Assembly: GCA_002405435.1 (NCBI GenBank)
Contig: DHLU01000086.1
Span: 27,686-42,451, forward strand
Origin: Flavobacteriales bacterium UBA4660
Lineage (GTDB): Bacteria > Bacteroidota > Bacteroidia > Flavobacteriales_D > Sanyastnellaceae
Direction: 5' to 3'
Length of the DNA: 14,766 nucleotides
Both the position numbers and the translations under genes were made by a program. This document shows positions 1 to 7,644 of this stretch, piece by piece. The notes beneath the pieces are model-generated. The model ran no database searches and was not told the DNA's origin. It saw only the letters and a program-made list of their open reading frames with translations. Every line of letters starts with the position of its first letter. The stretch's first letter is position 1.

Positions 1-1259
1 GCGAAAGCGTAGGACTGGAGTGAGCGCAGCGAGTCGATTGCAAAAAGTCCTGCTGCATCAATCTGCCTGTACACCAGTTCATGGTAGCTGTTTACCACCG
101 AAGAAGTCAGGGCCATCGACACTTTCACAAAAGTTTTTTCAGAGAGGGTGCGCGAATAGCTATTTCCCCAGGCAAACATGCTCGTGTTGAAGTACTGGTC
201 GCGGTCGTTCTGTCCGTACAGGTTGGTTTCAGTCGGGTCTGTTACCTCGCTCACCATAATGTCTACGCCGCTGGATCCAAAAATCGCCCACGTTGAAAAG
301 TTTGCGTTGTCTTTGAGTGGTATACTTAGCCTGGCGGCCCCGTCGTAGTAGCGCGGAACCGCACTGGTACCGATGTCGATGCCCAGCAACGAAAACATTT
401 CGACGGTAGAGTACCTGAATCCTGCGAGGTAAGAGGCCCCGGATTTTTTTGACAGCGGACCTTCAGTGAAAAGCTCCGTGCCCAGGAAACCAAACTGCGC
501 GCTGTGCTCATACTTTTCATTGTTGCCATTCCGCATGCGAAGGTCAAATACGCCGGCCGTGGCATTGCCGTATTCGGCAGGAAAGGCCCCTGTATAAAAG
601 TCTGAGTTGGACAGGTACTTGTTGTTGATTATTGACACAGGACCTCCCGCCGTACCGGGTATGTTGAAGTGGTTCGGATTGGGCAGGTCGATGCCTTCCA
701 TTCTCCACAATACGCCCTGCGGTGAGTTTCCGCGAATCACTATGTCGTTTCTTGAATCATCGGCGCCCTGCACTCCGGCGAAATTGGACGCCATGCGGGC
801 GGGGTCTCCGCGGGATCCGGCATAGCGGTCTGTTTCTTCCACAGAAAATTCCCTGCTGCTGATGACAGACATTTCGTTGCGCACCTCACCTTCCCTGACA
901 GCCTTCACGACCACTTCCTGCATATCGGTGACCTGCGGTATCAACTGTACCGACATCACCAGTTCCTTGGCCGAAGTGAGTTCAACGTTGTCGTAATACC
1001 GTTCGCTGTAGCCCAACGTGGCGATGCGGATTCTGATGCGCCCCACCGGTATGCCGGTTATGCGAAAGGTGCCTTCTTCCGAGGTGGTTGTGCCCCCGAG
1101 CAGCGTGGAATCTGCATAGACCATCACGGCGGCACCGGGCAGGGGCTGAAAAGTATCGGCATCGGTTATGGTGCCGCGGATGTTTTGGGTCAGCACCTGG
1201 GCCGACAACTCCTGACCTGCCGCAAGCAGCCACAGCAATGACGCCAGAGCGTGTTTCAT
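1..1259 (-). CDS. TonB-dependent receptor, 5' part only (cut by left edge)
   Basis: Reading the minus strand from the ATG at 1259 gives 419 open codons that run off the left edge, so the C-terminal half of the barrel is missing. Residues 1-21 form a signal peptide (MKHALASLLWLLAAGQELSA). Residues about 27-108 look like a carboxypeptidase-regulatory-like (CarboxypepD_reg) beta-sandwich (IRGTITDADTFQPLPGAAV, then GTTTSEEGTFRI). A possible TonB box, MQEVVVKA, lies at 113-120. The plug domain follows at about 135-245, with IVIRGNSPQGVLWRMEGIDL and the family motif FPAEYGNATAGVFDLR at 226-241, and then barrel strands. Such outer-membrane proteins import large or scarce substrates using energy from ExbBD-TonB; the substrate cannot be read here. 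It follows the 786-residue T9SS protein by 62 nt on the same strand and may share its transcript. Confidence 0.93.
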   Translation of the reverse strand, partial: MKHALASLLWLLAAGQELSAQVLTQNIRGTITDADTFQPLPGAAVMVYADSTLLGGTTTSEEGTFRITGIPVGRIRIRIATLGYSERYYDNVELTSAKELVMSVQLIPQVTDMQEVVVKAVREGEVRNEMSVISSREFSVEETDRYAGSRGDPARMASNFAGVQGADDSRNDIVIRGNSPQGVLWRMEGIDLPNPNHFNIPGTAGGPVSIINNKYLSNSDFYTGAFPAEYGNATAGVFDLRMRNGNNEKYEHSAQFGFLGTELFTEGPLSKKSGASYLAGFRYSTVEMFSLLGIDIGTSAVPRYYDGAARLSIPLKDNANFSTWAIFGSSGVDIMVSEVTDPTETNLYGQNDRDQYFNTSMFAWGNSYSRTLSEKTFVKVSMALTSSVVNSYHELVYRQIDAAGLFAIDSLRSLQSYAF

Positions 1260-1281
1260 GGAGGGCAATATAATGCGGACC

Positions 1282-1310
1282 GGCCCGCTGTAAAAGTGGG
1301 CTTACGGGCC
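1282..1310 (-). other. Intergenic hairpin between T9SS protein and TonB-dependent receptor
   Basis: In the 62-nt gap, GGCCC (1282-1286) pairs with GGGCC (1306-1310), and an inner GTAA/TTAC pair extends the stem across a 3-nt bulge. No T-run follows on the minus strand, so it is not a clear intrinsic terminator. It could attenuate read-through or protect an upstream mRNA end. Confidence 0.35.
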
Positions 1311-1321
1311 TCGCGCAAGAC

Positions 1322-3682
1322 TCAGCGAATCACCGTCACGTGCCCCACTACTTCCTGCTCAGATACACTGCCCAGGTAATTGAACCTGAGTCGGTAGGGA
1401 TAGACGCCGGTCGGCACATAATGAGCCCCGCCGTCTACATTCCCCGTCCAGGCCTGGGCCGGATCCCTGCTCTCGAAAACAACGGAACCCCAGCGGTCAA
1501 AAATCAGCACATGATAGTTTTCCGGATCTATCCCTTCACTCACCACGGAGAACACATCGTTAATGCCATCGTTATCGGGTGTAAAGGCGTTAGGTATAAA
1601 TACGCTGTTGGGCAATTGCACAAAGACAACCCACGAAGCCGTGTCTACGCATCCGTTGAGCGGATCTGACGCTGAGAGCGTCACGGTGTACTGACCCGGC
1701 TGTTCATAGGTATAGGAGGGACTTTCAAGGCTGCTGGTGTCTCCGGTTCCGAATTGCCACAAAAAATCCTCAAAGTACGTGCTGGTATTGTCGAAGAATA
1801 CTTCCAGCGGAAACGGGCCCGTAAAGGGAGAGGCTGTGAAAGATGCGTTACCCGGGAATACCGTCTCCAGCGCAGCTTCAGCATCGCCGGTGCAGCCATT
1901 CGCGTCGCTGACTGACAGCACAAAGTCTCCTGCCGACAGGTCTTCAAACAATCCGTCCGCTGACTCAACACCATTGAGGTAATAGGTATAGGGAGCAGTA
2001 CCGTCCGCCACGCTTGTCACTTCAATTGCGCCCGGTGTTTCGCATACCGGTTGTTGGACCTCGAGCGTGAGCGACAGTGAAATATCTTCCAGTTCCAGTT
2101 CCACATCCGCTTCGCCTGTACAGCCCTGCGCGTCCGTCACGGCGACGACATAGAGCCCTGGATCGAGATCCTCCAGCACAAGCGCTTCCTGCAACACCCC
2201 GTTAACGGTCACTTCGTAGGGCGCTGTGCCTGACGTAAAACCGGTGATAGACAGCGTGCCTTGCACGGCGCAAAAGGGCTGCACAACCTCTGTGGTAAAG
2301 GTGACCGGAAGTTGCACCTGCTCCACCTCGAGCACAATGCTTCCTGTACAGCCCACTGCATCTTCAATGATGAGCAGGTAGTTGCCCGGCACCAGCGCCT
2401 CATAGGGTCCGGCATCCTGCGCTTCACCGTTCAGCAAATATGAAAACGGCTCCACACCACCCACCACGGCCGTTAACTCGATGCTGCCCGTGCCGGCACA
2501 CACGGCATCTTCGACGACGGTCTCCAGGCCCAGTGCGTCAAGGTCAACCGTGACGGTCACGGTTTCCGTTACACTACAACCATTATCGAAGGTGATTTCC
2601 ACTTCGTATGCTGTGGTTACGTCAGGACTTGCCAGCGGGGTGGGCGAAGAAGGATTGTCGAGCGAGGCTGCAGGCGTCCAACTGTAGGTGCTGCCACCAG
2701 TAGCCTCGAGTTGCACTGACTGGCCGGGACAGATGGTCTGGTCTTCGCTCACGGTGTAATCCGGGATTTCGCAGGATGAACCGTAGGTAAGTATCATTGC
2801 CCAAACCGCATTGTCCCAACCCGCGAACTCGGGTCCGTCATACGTTTCAATCAACACCTCGGTATCGCCGGCCGAGACGTAATTGTTGAGCAGGAAAAGC
2901 GCATCGGCACTGCCCACGGTTCCGTCTGCAGTATCGTCAGGCCCGAGGGCTGTAGCCACGCCATTGCTGTACGTGTAGTTGCCGAGAATGCCGGCGCAAA
3001 AGCCGCTGTTGGTGTCATTGAACCCCACCGTGCCGATGTAGTTGTTGTTTACATCCACCCACTGTCCGTCTGATTCGACATGGCAGGCGTAATCAAACCA
3101 CATGCTCGCGCAGATGTCTCCCGACACGGGAAATGGCTGAATGCCCTCAATGGACCAAGAGATTGCCGTTGGCGCCAGGGCCTGGTCGTTGAGGATGATG
3201 TAGCTGTTTACGGGCGGGAAAGAAGCGTTTTCGAATGCCACGAAGAGCATATAGTCCTGGTACAAAAACACCATGTCAATCGGGGCGTTGATCGCATAGT
3301 CGGTGACCGAAGGATCAATCAGCGCAGTCACATCAACGATGCAGACCCGCGCATCCCCTACATAAGACGGGTCGGGAAAGGCTACGGCCTGGTCTCCCGG
3401 AGAGATGGTGATGGGAACCCCGTTAAGCTGAAGGGTATAGTCTTCGAATACATCTTCGTGAGAAGATGCCAGCAAATAGGCCTGAAGCACAGTGCTGCCC
3501 GGGGGAATAAGAATTTCGAAATTGCCACTGCCGCCCGACCATAGTTCAGGCGCCCAGCCGCCCACGGTAGTGCCGCCGTTGAAAGTGCCAGACCAATATT
3601 CAAGCTGGCCCCTCACCGGCAAAACAGCGAGCGTCTGGAAAACCAGGAATAAAAAAGTCAGCTGGCGTGCGTTGTTAACCAT
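1322..3682 (-). CDS. T9SS-secreted protein with SprB-like repeats, PKD domain and gliding-motility C-terminal domain
   Basis: This 786-residue protein starts with a signal peptide (1-26, cut near RGQ). Residues about 27-303 are a Cys-containing beta-rich domain I do not recognise (WSGTFNGG, then many aromatic and Asp residues). Residues 304-380 form an Ig-like adhesin module (TICPGQSVQLEATGGSTYSW). Three SprB-like repeats of about 75 residues follow at about 385-455, 465-532 and 538-606, each ending in D-A-x-G-C-T-G. A PKD domain lies at about 610-690 (FLWQFGTGDTS, YTVTLSASD). The last 94 residues, from NSVFIPNAFTPDNDGINDVF, match the gliding-motility-associated C-terminal domain, the type B T9SS sorting signal. 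The product should be exported by T9SS and placed at the cell surface, probably as an adhesin or structural protein. The ATG at 3682 sits just 6 nt after a consensus-like -7 element. Confidence 0.93.
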   Translation of the reverse strand: MVNNARQLTFLFLVFQTLAVLPVRGQLEYWSGTFNGGTTVGGWAPELWSGGSGNFEILIPPGSTVLQAYLLASSHEDVFEDYTLQLNGVPITISPGDQAVAFPDPSYVGDARVCIVDVTALIDPSVTDYAINAPIDMVFLYQDYMLFVAFENASFPPVNSYIILNDQALAPTAISWSIEGIQPFPVSGDICASMWFDYACHVESDGQWVDVNNNYIGTVGFNDTNSGFCAGILGNYTYSNGVATALGPDDTADGTVGSADALFLLNNYVSAGDTEVLIETYDGPEFAGWDNAVWAMILTYGSSCEIPDYTVSEDQTICPGQSVQLEATGGSTYSWTPAASLDNPSSPTPLASPDVTTAYEVEITFDNGCSVTETVTVTVDLDALGLETVVEDAVCAGTGSIELTAVVGGVEPFSYLLNGEAQDAGPYEALVPGNYLLIIEDAVGCTGSIVLEVEQVQLPVTFTTEVVQPFCAVQGTLSITGFTSGTAPYEVTVNGVLQEALVLEDLDPGLYVVAVTDAQGCTGEADVELELEDISLSLTLEVQQPVCETPGAIEVTSVADGTAPYTYYLNGVESADGLFEDLSAGDFVLSVSDANGCTGDAEAALETVFPGNASFTASPFTGPFPLEVFFDNTSTYFEDFLWQFGTGDTSSLESPSYTYEQPGQYTVTLSASDPLNGCVDTASWVVFVQLPNSVFIPNAFTPDNDGINDVFSVVSEGIDPENYHVLIFDRWGSVVFESRDPAQAWTGNVDGGAHYVPTGVYPYRLRFNYLGSVSEQEVVGHVTVIR

Positions 3683-3687
3683 AACCC

Positions 3688-3717
3688 CAAATGTATGTTT
3701 CTGCTGATAAGACGCAA
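3688..3717 (-). promoter_or_regulatory. Bacteroidota-type promoter for the T9SS adhesin gene
   Basis: On the minus strand TTG (3717-3715), a 19-nt spacer and TACATTTG (3695-3688) match the TTG-N(~19)-TAnnTTTG consensus exactly. The -7 box ends 6 nt before the ATG at 3682, so the predicted transcript would have almost no leader. Confidence 0.65.
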
Positions 3718-3744
3718 CGAAAACCTATTAGTTGCACATACGGC

Positions 3745-3782
3745 TTGCTCCAAAGACCGGTCTGATAAAATAACTACTTTAG
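3745..3782 (+). promoter_or_regulatory. Possible promoter for the FG-GAP/ASPIC protein gene
   Basis: TACTTTAG (3775-3782) differs at one position from TAnnTTTG and lies 15 nt before the ATG at 3798. The nearest upstream TTG (3745-3747) is 27 nt away, wider than usual, so the -33 element is weak. Divergent from the adhesin promoter in the same 115-bp gap. Confidence 0.3.
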
Positions 3783-3797
3783 TCCCTTATTTCCCTT

Positions 3798-5657
3798 ATG
3801 AAAGACTTCATTTTTCTGCCCCTTATACCCTTGCTGCTTGCCTTCACCTGCCGCGGACAAACGTTTGAAAACGCCGCTGCTGCTGCAGGTATCGCGCATG
3901 TTCCCGCTACCAGCGGATACATGGGGGGCGGCTGCGCCTGGTTTGACTTTAACAACGATGGCTGGGATGATCTTTACCTCACCGGTTGCCTGGGTACAGA
4001 CCGGTTGTACCTCAACAACGGCGACGGCACCTTTTCTGAGTCGGGGGAGGCTGCCGGCCTGGGCATTACGGCTGACCGCAATACGCTTGGCGTGGTAAGC
4101 GGCGACATTGACAATGACGGAGACCGCGACATCCTCGTGACCACCTGGAAATACGATGGAACGGGCATGTTTGCCCCCAATTTCCTGTTGCGCAACAACG
4201 GAGATGGCACCGTTACCGACATCACAGAAAGCGCGGGCATCACCTCGGCCGCGTTCACGATGGCGGCGGGTTTTCTTGATGTGAACCTCGACGGGCTGCT
4301 CGACATCTACCTGGGTAACTACATCGAGGAGGCTGATTTTTTGTCAGAGGACGGACTGATTGTGGGTTTCAACCACACCTGCTTTGAAGATGACCTCTAC
4401 ATCAACAACGGAGACAACACCTTTACGGAAAGTGCCGCGGCTTATGGCGTCAACAACCCGGGCTGCACGCTGGCCGTTGCCGCTACCGACTACGACCTCG
4501 ACGGCGATCCAGACCTGATGGTGGCCAATGACTTTGGCCCCTTTCTTACGCCCAACAAACTGTACCGCAACGAATATCCTCTCCCCTATTTCTCCGATGT
4601 GGGCGCCGCTACCGGCGCTGACCTTTCGCTCTACGGCATGGGCATTGGCACGGGAGACTACGACGAAGATGGTGACTTCGACTATTACATCACCAACCTC
4701 GGCCCCAACGCTTTTCTGGAGCACAATGGTGGTGTATTTACCGATGTGGCTGCGGCCAATGGCACAGACAATCCGGGCAGCAATGGTTTGCTGAATACCG
4801 GCTGGGGCGCCGTATTTTTCGACTACGACAACAACACCTGGCTCGACCTTGCCGTGTCTGACGGCCATATGCCTTCGGCCGACTTTCTGGCGAACGAGGT
4901 ATGGGATGACAATCCGTTTTACGTGAACAACACTGACGGCTCCTTTTCTGACCTGGCTGCGGCCCTTGGCGTTGCCGACACCAACATCAGCCGCGGACTG
5001 GCGATATCCGATTACAATAAGGATGGTTTTGAAGACATGGCCCTGGTCAACATCGAGAACAACCTGTTTATCGGCAATGAAACCTTTGTGCTCTATAGGA
5101 ATTCGGGGAACGACAACCACCACATTGCTTTTACCCTGCAGGGAACCACGGCCAACCGCGATGGTTTTGGCAGTGTGCTGACACTGTATGCGGGGGGGCG
5201 CGCCTTCATCCGGGAGCACGCGGGCACCAATGCGAGTCACGCCGCCCAACACAGTTCAGTGATTCACTTCGGGCTGGGCAGCATCGGCGTGGTCGATTCG
5301 CTCGTGGTAAGATGGCCGGGCGCCATGTCCCAGACCGTGGTAAGCCCCGAAATCAATATGACCCACCACATAGTGCAGGGGGAAGAGACGGGTGTACGGG
5401 GGGCTGATCTTTCAGGTCTGGTCAGGGCCTTTCCGGTTCCGGCATCCGACCACGTTTTTGTGGCGGGACTTAATTATTCCGGCCTGATTACGTGGAAGTT
5501 ACAATCAGTAACAGGGGGTTGTGTGGAACAAAAAACAGAGGCCGTTCCGGGCGCGGGGTTTTTGGTGCAATTTTCACGGCCGGTGGCCCCGGGATTCTAT
5601 CACCTCCTCATTAACGCTGAACCGTATGCTATCCAAATTCCGCTTGTCATTCATTAG
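3798..5657 (+). CDS. Secreted FG-GAP/VCBS seven-repeat protein with ASPIC/UnbV domain and T9SS type A tail (CRTAC1-like)
   Basis: The 619-residue product has a signal peptide (1-21, ending TCRGQ). It carries seven Asp-rich calcium-loop repeats of the type D-x-[DN]-x-D-G-x-x-D-hydrophobic, at about 50, 103, 161, 231, 288, 342 and 405, the count expected for a seven-bladed integrin-like propeller. The sixth (DYDNNTWLDLAV) lacks the usual Gly. Residues about 445-527 match the ASPIC/UnbV domain (ANRDGFGSVLTLYAGG, then HFGLGSIGVVDSLVVRWPG). Residues 540-619 resemble the Por-secretion T9SS type A sorting tail (VRAFPVPASDHVFV, GFYHLLINAEP). The protein is probably exported and attached to the surface or released, with the propeller binding calcium and a carbohydrate or protein ligand; the ligand is unknown. 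Its last 32 nt overlap the start of the next gene, so the two are probably co-translated. Confidence 0.92.
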   Translation: MKDFIFLPLIPLLLAFTCRGQTFENAAAAAGIAHVPATSGYMGGGCAWFDFNNDGWDDLYLTGCLGTDRLYLNNGDGTFSESGEAAGLGITADRNTLGVVSGDIDNDGDRDILVTTWKYDGTGMFAPNFLLRNNGDGTVTDITESAGITSAAFTMAAGFLDVNLDGLLDIYLGNYIEEADFLSEDGLIVGFNHTCFEDDLYINNGDNTFTESAAAYGVNNPGCTLAVAATDYDLDGDPDLMVANDFGPFLTPNKLYRNEYPLPYFSDVGAATGADLSLYGMGIGTGDYDEDGDFDYYITNLGPNAFLEHNGGVFTDVAAANGTDNPGSNGLLNTGWGAVFFDYDNNTWLDLAVSDGHMPSADFLANEVWDDNPFYVNNTDGSFSDLAAALGVADTNISRGLAISDYNKDGFEDMALVNIENNLFIGNETFVLYRNSGNDNHHIAFTLQGTTANRDGFGSVLTLYAGGRAFIREHAGTNASHAAQHSSVIHFGLGSIGVVDSLVVRWPGAMSQTVVSPEINMTHHIVQGEETGVRGADLSGLVRAFPVPASDHVFVAGLNYSGLITWKLQSVTGGCVEQKTEAVPGAGFLVQFSRPVAPGFYHLLINAEPYAIQIPLVIH

Positions 5658-7191
5658 TGTCAGTGGGATTGTGCTCACGGGCTTATGGTCATCTGCGCTT
5701 CTTGCGCAGGCCCAGCCTGCGTGGAGCGAGCCGATTAAGGTGCTTCGGAATGAACGCCCCCAGGTGCTTGTGGCCGATGGCGGCAACGGATTTTACTGCG
5801 CCCTTACCGACGATACCCGACCCGATGTCTTCAAGCTCAATTATTTCGTCTTGCCTGATGCTCACCTGGCTTTTCAAAAGTCGATTCCGGTGCCGGGCGG
5901 TCAGGAGGGCGGCCACCAGTTCAGCGCACTCTTTTGCCAGAAAGGCGGAGGTTTTCTTCTTTTCACGACCCGTGTCAATGGAGAGGCCGATGCGTACGAT
6001 GCTTATGTTACACGGCTTGACCCCCTGGGCAATACCAAAGAAGGGCCTATGTTGGTGCACAGTGTTCCGGCGGAGGAAAAGTCGGCCGGTACTTGGTTTG
6101 CCTATGAGTTTTCTCCCGATTCACTGAGTTTCCTTGTCTATTTCAATACCGCCTTCAAGCGCAAGGCCGGTGAAAAAATCCGGTTGCGCGCCTATAGCCT
6201 GAATTTCGAAATGCTGTGGCGCAAGGACCTTGAGTTGCCCTATTCGGAAGAGGTTGTACAGGTAGGTCGCTGCATGATTGACAACAGCGGAGACGCATAT
6301 CTGCTCAGCGGCGACAATGTTGGAAAAAACCGCATCACCAATGAGGATGCCCCCCCTCGGCAGGGCAGATATGTGCTGTTTCATTACCATTGGCAGGAAA
6401 ACCGGCTGAAGGAATTTGATGTGAGCCTCAAGGGAAAGACCATCGCCTCGCTGATGGCCGTGATGCAGTCTTCCGGCAAGGTCTCGCTGTCGGGGCTCTA
6501 CAGCGACGATGCCAGGCGGTCGGTGGCCGGAACCTTTCTGTTTACCATCAACCCCGCAGATGACCATGTGGAAACTGCTGCCATGGCGGCTTTCTCGAAA
6601 GATTTTGTCGCCGGTGTGCTCTCACAAAAATCTGCCGACAAGGGGCTGATGCTGCAAGACTATTACCTCGATCACCTTATTCCGGACTCGGCAGGCCGGT
6701 TGCTGCTCTGCGCCGAACAGTTTTTTATTTCGGAAAGGGTTACACAGGATCCCGTGACAGGCAGGCAACAGGTGGACTATCAGCGCAACCACAATGACAT
6801 CATCGCCATACAGCTGATGCCTGATGGGGGACCGGCCTGGTATGCCCATATACCCAAACGTCAGGTGGCGACAGGGCAGGGGCGGTTTAGTTCCTACGCC
6901 GTCTTTAACCGCGATGATGGCTTTGCTTTTTACTTCAATGACGCCGCCGATAACATCAACTATGTGGCAGCAACGGGCGGAGACGCGCCCAAGGCCTATT
7001 GCGGCGAAAGAAACGGCATTGCCTCGTGTGCACAGGTGTCTGGGTCCGGAGCCGTGACCCGCTCGATGTTCTTCAGCAGCAAAATTCACGGCTATACGCT
7101 CGTACCCGGCTTCAGTCCGGGCGCACTCAGCCGCCTGCATCTCCTGGGCGCAGAAGACGGCAAGACCATCAAATACGTACTGCCGGACTGA
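5626..7191 (+). CDS. Secreted protein of unknown function, 521 residues
   Basis: I chose the ATG at 5626 because it begins a classic signal peptide (MLSKFRLSFISVSGIVLTGL, then SSALLAQA, cut near residue 29). The frame is open further upstream to a GTG at 5521, but those 35 residues are the out-of-frame shadow of the preceding gene. The mature part is beta-rich with repeated 'G-F-x-[LF]' strand pairs, suggesting a propeller. A better conserved-looking segment near 390-413 includes HNDIIAIQLMPDG and IPKRQ (409-413), a pattern I associate with uncharacterised Bacteroidota proteins. I see no catalytic motif, membrane segment or T9SS tail. The gene overlaps the FG-GAP/ASPIC gene by 32 nt, implying translational coupling and possibly a joint function at the cell envelope. 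The product may be periplasmic or outer-membrane associated. Confidence 0.82.
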   Translation: MLSKFRLSFISVSGIVLTGLWSSALLAQAQPAWSEPIKVLRNERPQVLVADGGNGFYCALTDDTRPDVFKLNYFVLPDAHLAFQKSIPVPGGQEGGHQFSALFCQKGGGFLLFTTRVNGEADAYDAYVTRLDPLGNTKEGPMLVHSVPAEEKSAGTWFAYEFSPDSLSFLVYFNTAFKRKAGEKIRLRAYSLNFEMLWRKDLELPYSEEVVQVGRCMIDNSGDAYLLSGDNVGKNRITNEDAPPRQGRYVLFHYHWQENRLKEFDVSLKGKTIASLMAVMQSSGKVSLSGLYSDDARRSVAGTFLFTINPADDHVETAAMAAFSKDFVAGVLSQKSADKGLMLQDYYLDHLIPDSAGRLLLCAEQFFISERVTQDPVTGRQQVDYQRNHNDIIAIQLMPDGGPAWYAHIPKRQVATGQGRFSSYAVFNRDDGFAFYFNDAADNINYVAATGGDAPKAYCGERNGIASCAQVSGSGAVTRSMFFSSKIHGYTLVPGFSPGALSRLHLLGAEDGKTIKYVLPD

Positions 7192-7224
7192 TTGCGCGCG
7201 GCGGGTTGGTATTTACGCCTTGCC

Positions 7225-7256
7225 GGGCAGGGTTTTGGCCTCCCCTTGCCCTGCCC
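7225..7256 (+). terminator. Hairpin after the secreted-protein operon
   Basis: GGGCAGGG (7225-7232) and CCCTGCCC (7249-7256) form a perfect 8-bp GC-rich stem with a 16-nt loop, 33 nt after the stop codon at 7191. No T-run follows, so termination is plausible but not certain. Confidence 0.45.
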
Positions 7257-7331
7257 AACACATCTTATCCTCTCCACAGAAACTTCTGTAAACCGCGGCT
7301 AGCCTATTTCAGTTTATTTCGCGCACCTATT

Positions 7332-7394
7332 GTCTGGATGGCGGAACTGGTAGACGCGCACGACTCACCCCGATAGCTATCGGGGTCGTGTGCC
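7332..7394 (+). pseudogene. Broken tRNA-Leu copy interrupted by an 18-bp palindrome in the anticodon loop
   Basis: Positions 7332-7367 match the intact tRNA-Leu at 7476-7511 with one mismatch (T7333 against C7477), covering the acceptor 5' strand, D-arm and anticodon 5' stem. Where the intact gene has AAA (7512-7514, in the anticodon loop), this copy has the perfect palindrome CCCCGATAGCTATCGGGG (7368-7385). The next nine bases, TCGTGTGCC (7386-7394), again match the tRNA, and then similarity ends: there is no T-arm and no acceptor 3' strand. It cannot make a functional tRNA. Similarity also extends a little upstream (TTCGCGC and the A-T-T-G before the start), so the copied unit included part of the 5' flank. 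Confidence 0.75.
7368..7385. repeat. Perfect 18-bp palindrome CCCCGATAGCTATCGGGG
   Basis: A perfect inverted repeat with no loop, sitting inside the tRNA-Leu remnant. The tRNA anticodon stem halves CACGA and TCGTG flank it, so the whole can fold as one long stem with a 4-nt bulge. It may be a copy of a short dispersed palindromic element; only one copy is seen in this window. Confidence 0.7.
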
Positions 7395-7437
7395 GAGAGG
7401 GACATTAGCAATCAACCTGCCATTACAAATCCCCATA

Positions 7438-7466
7438 TTGTTCCGCTTCCTTTTGTCATAAATTCG
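7438..7466 (+). promoter_or_regulatory. Promoter of tRNA-Leu
   Basis: TTG (7438-7440), an 18-nt spacer and TAAATTCG (7459-7466, one mismatch from TAnnTTTG) lie immediately before the tRNA start at 7476, the right distance for a short 5' leader. Confidence 0.5.
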
Positions 7467-7475
7467 CGCCTCATT

Positions 7476-7557
7476 GCCTGGATGGCGGAACTGGTAGACG
7501 CGCACGACTCAAAATCGTGTGCCTTCGGGCGTGTGGGTTCGATTCCCACTCCGGGTA
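7476..7557 (+). tRNA. tRNA-Leu (anticodon CAA)
   Basis: A complete class II tRNA. The acceptor stem is GCCTGGA (7476-7482) with TCCGGGT (7550-7556), including G-T wobbles, and discriminator A at 7557. The D-arm GCGGAACTGGTAGACGC, anticodon stem CACGA/TCGTG with loop CTCAAAA (anticodon CAA at 7510-7512), a long variable arm GCCTTCGGGC and a T-arm GTGGGTTCGATTCCCAC are all present. The 3' CCA is not encoded (ACTT follows), so it must be added after transcription. Confidence 0.97.
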
Positions 7558-7644
7558 CTTATTCTTTCTGAAATCTCCTCAACGCTTTTCGGAATCCGCA
7601 TGCCGTGACGCGGTTTGCCTCCCTCATCAGATTACCTGCAGCCT

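Noticed and set aside
4344..5252. Minus-strand open frame of 302 codons
   Set aside because: It is antisense to the FG-GAP/ASPIC gene; its valine- and isoleucine-rich composition arises from the reverse complement of repeated Asp/Asn codons, and it has no domain or signal peptide.
5521..5625. GTG start for the 521-residue protein 105 nt upstream
   Set aside because: It would add 35 polar residues before a clear signal peptide, and the region codes for the T9SS tail of the preceding gene.
6999..7376. Open frame ending in VWMAELVDAHDSPR
   Set aside because: The last part is the translation of the tRNA-Leu remnant, and the first part is a shadow of the secreted-protein gene in another frame.
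7332..7400. A second functional tRNA-Leu gene
   Set aside because: The anticodon loop is disrupted and the T-arm and 3' acceptor strand are missing.
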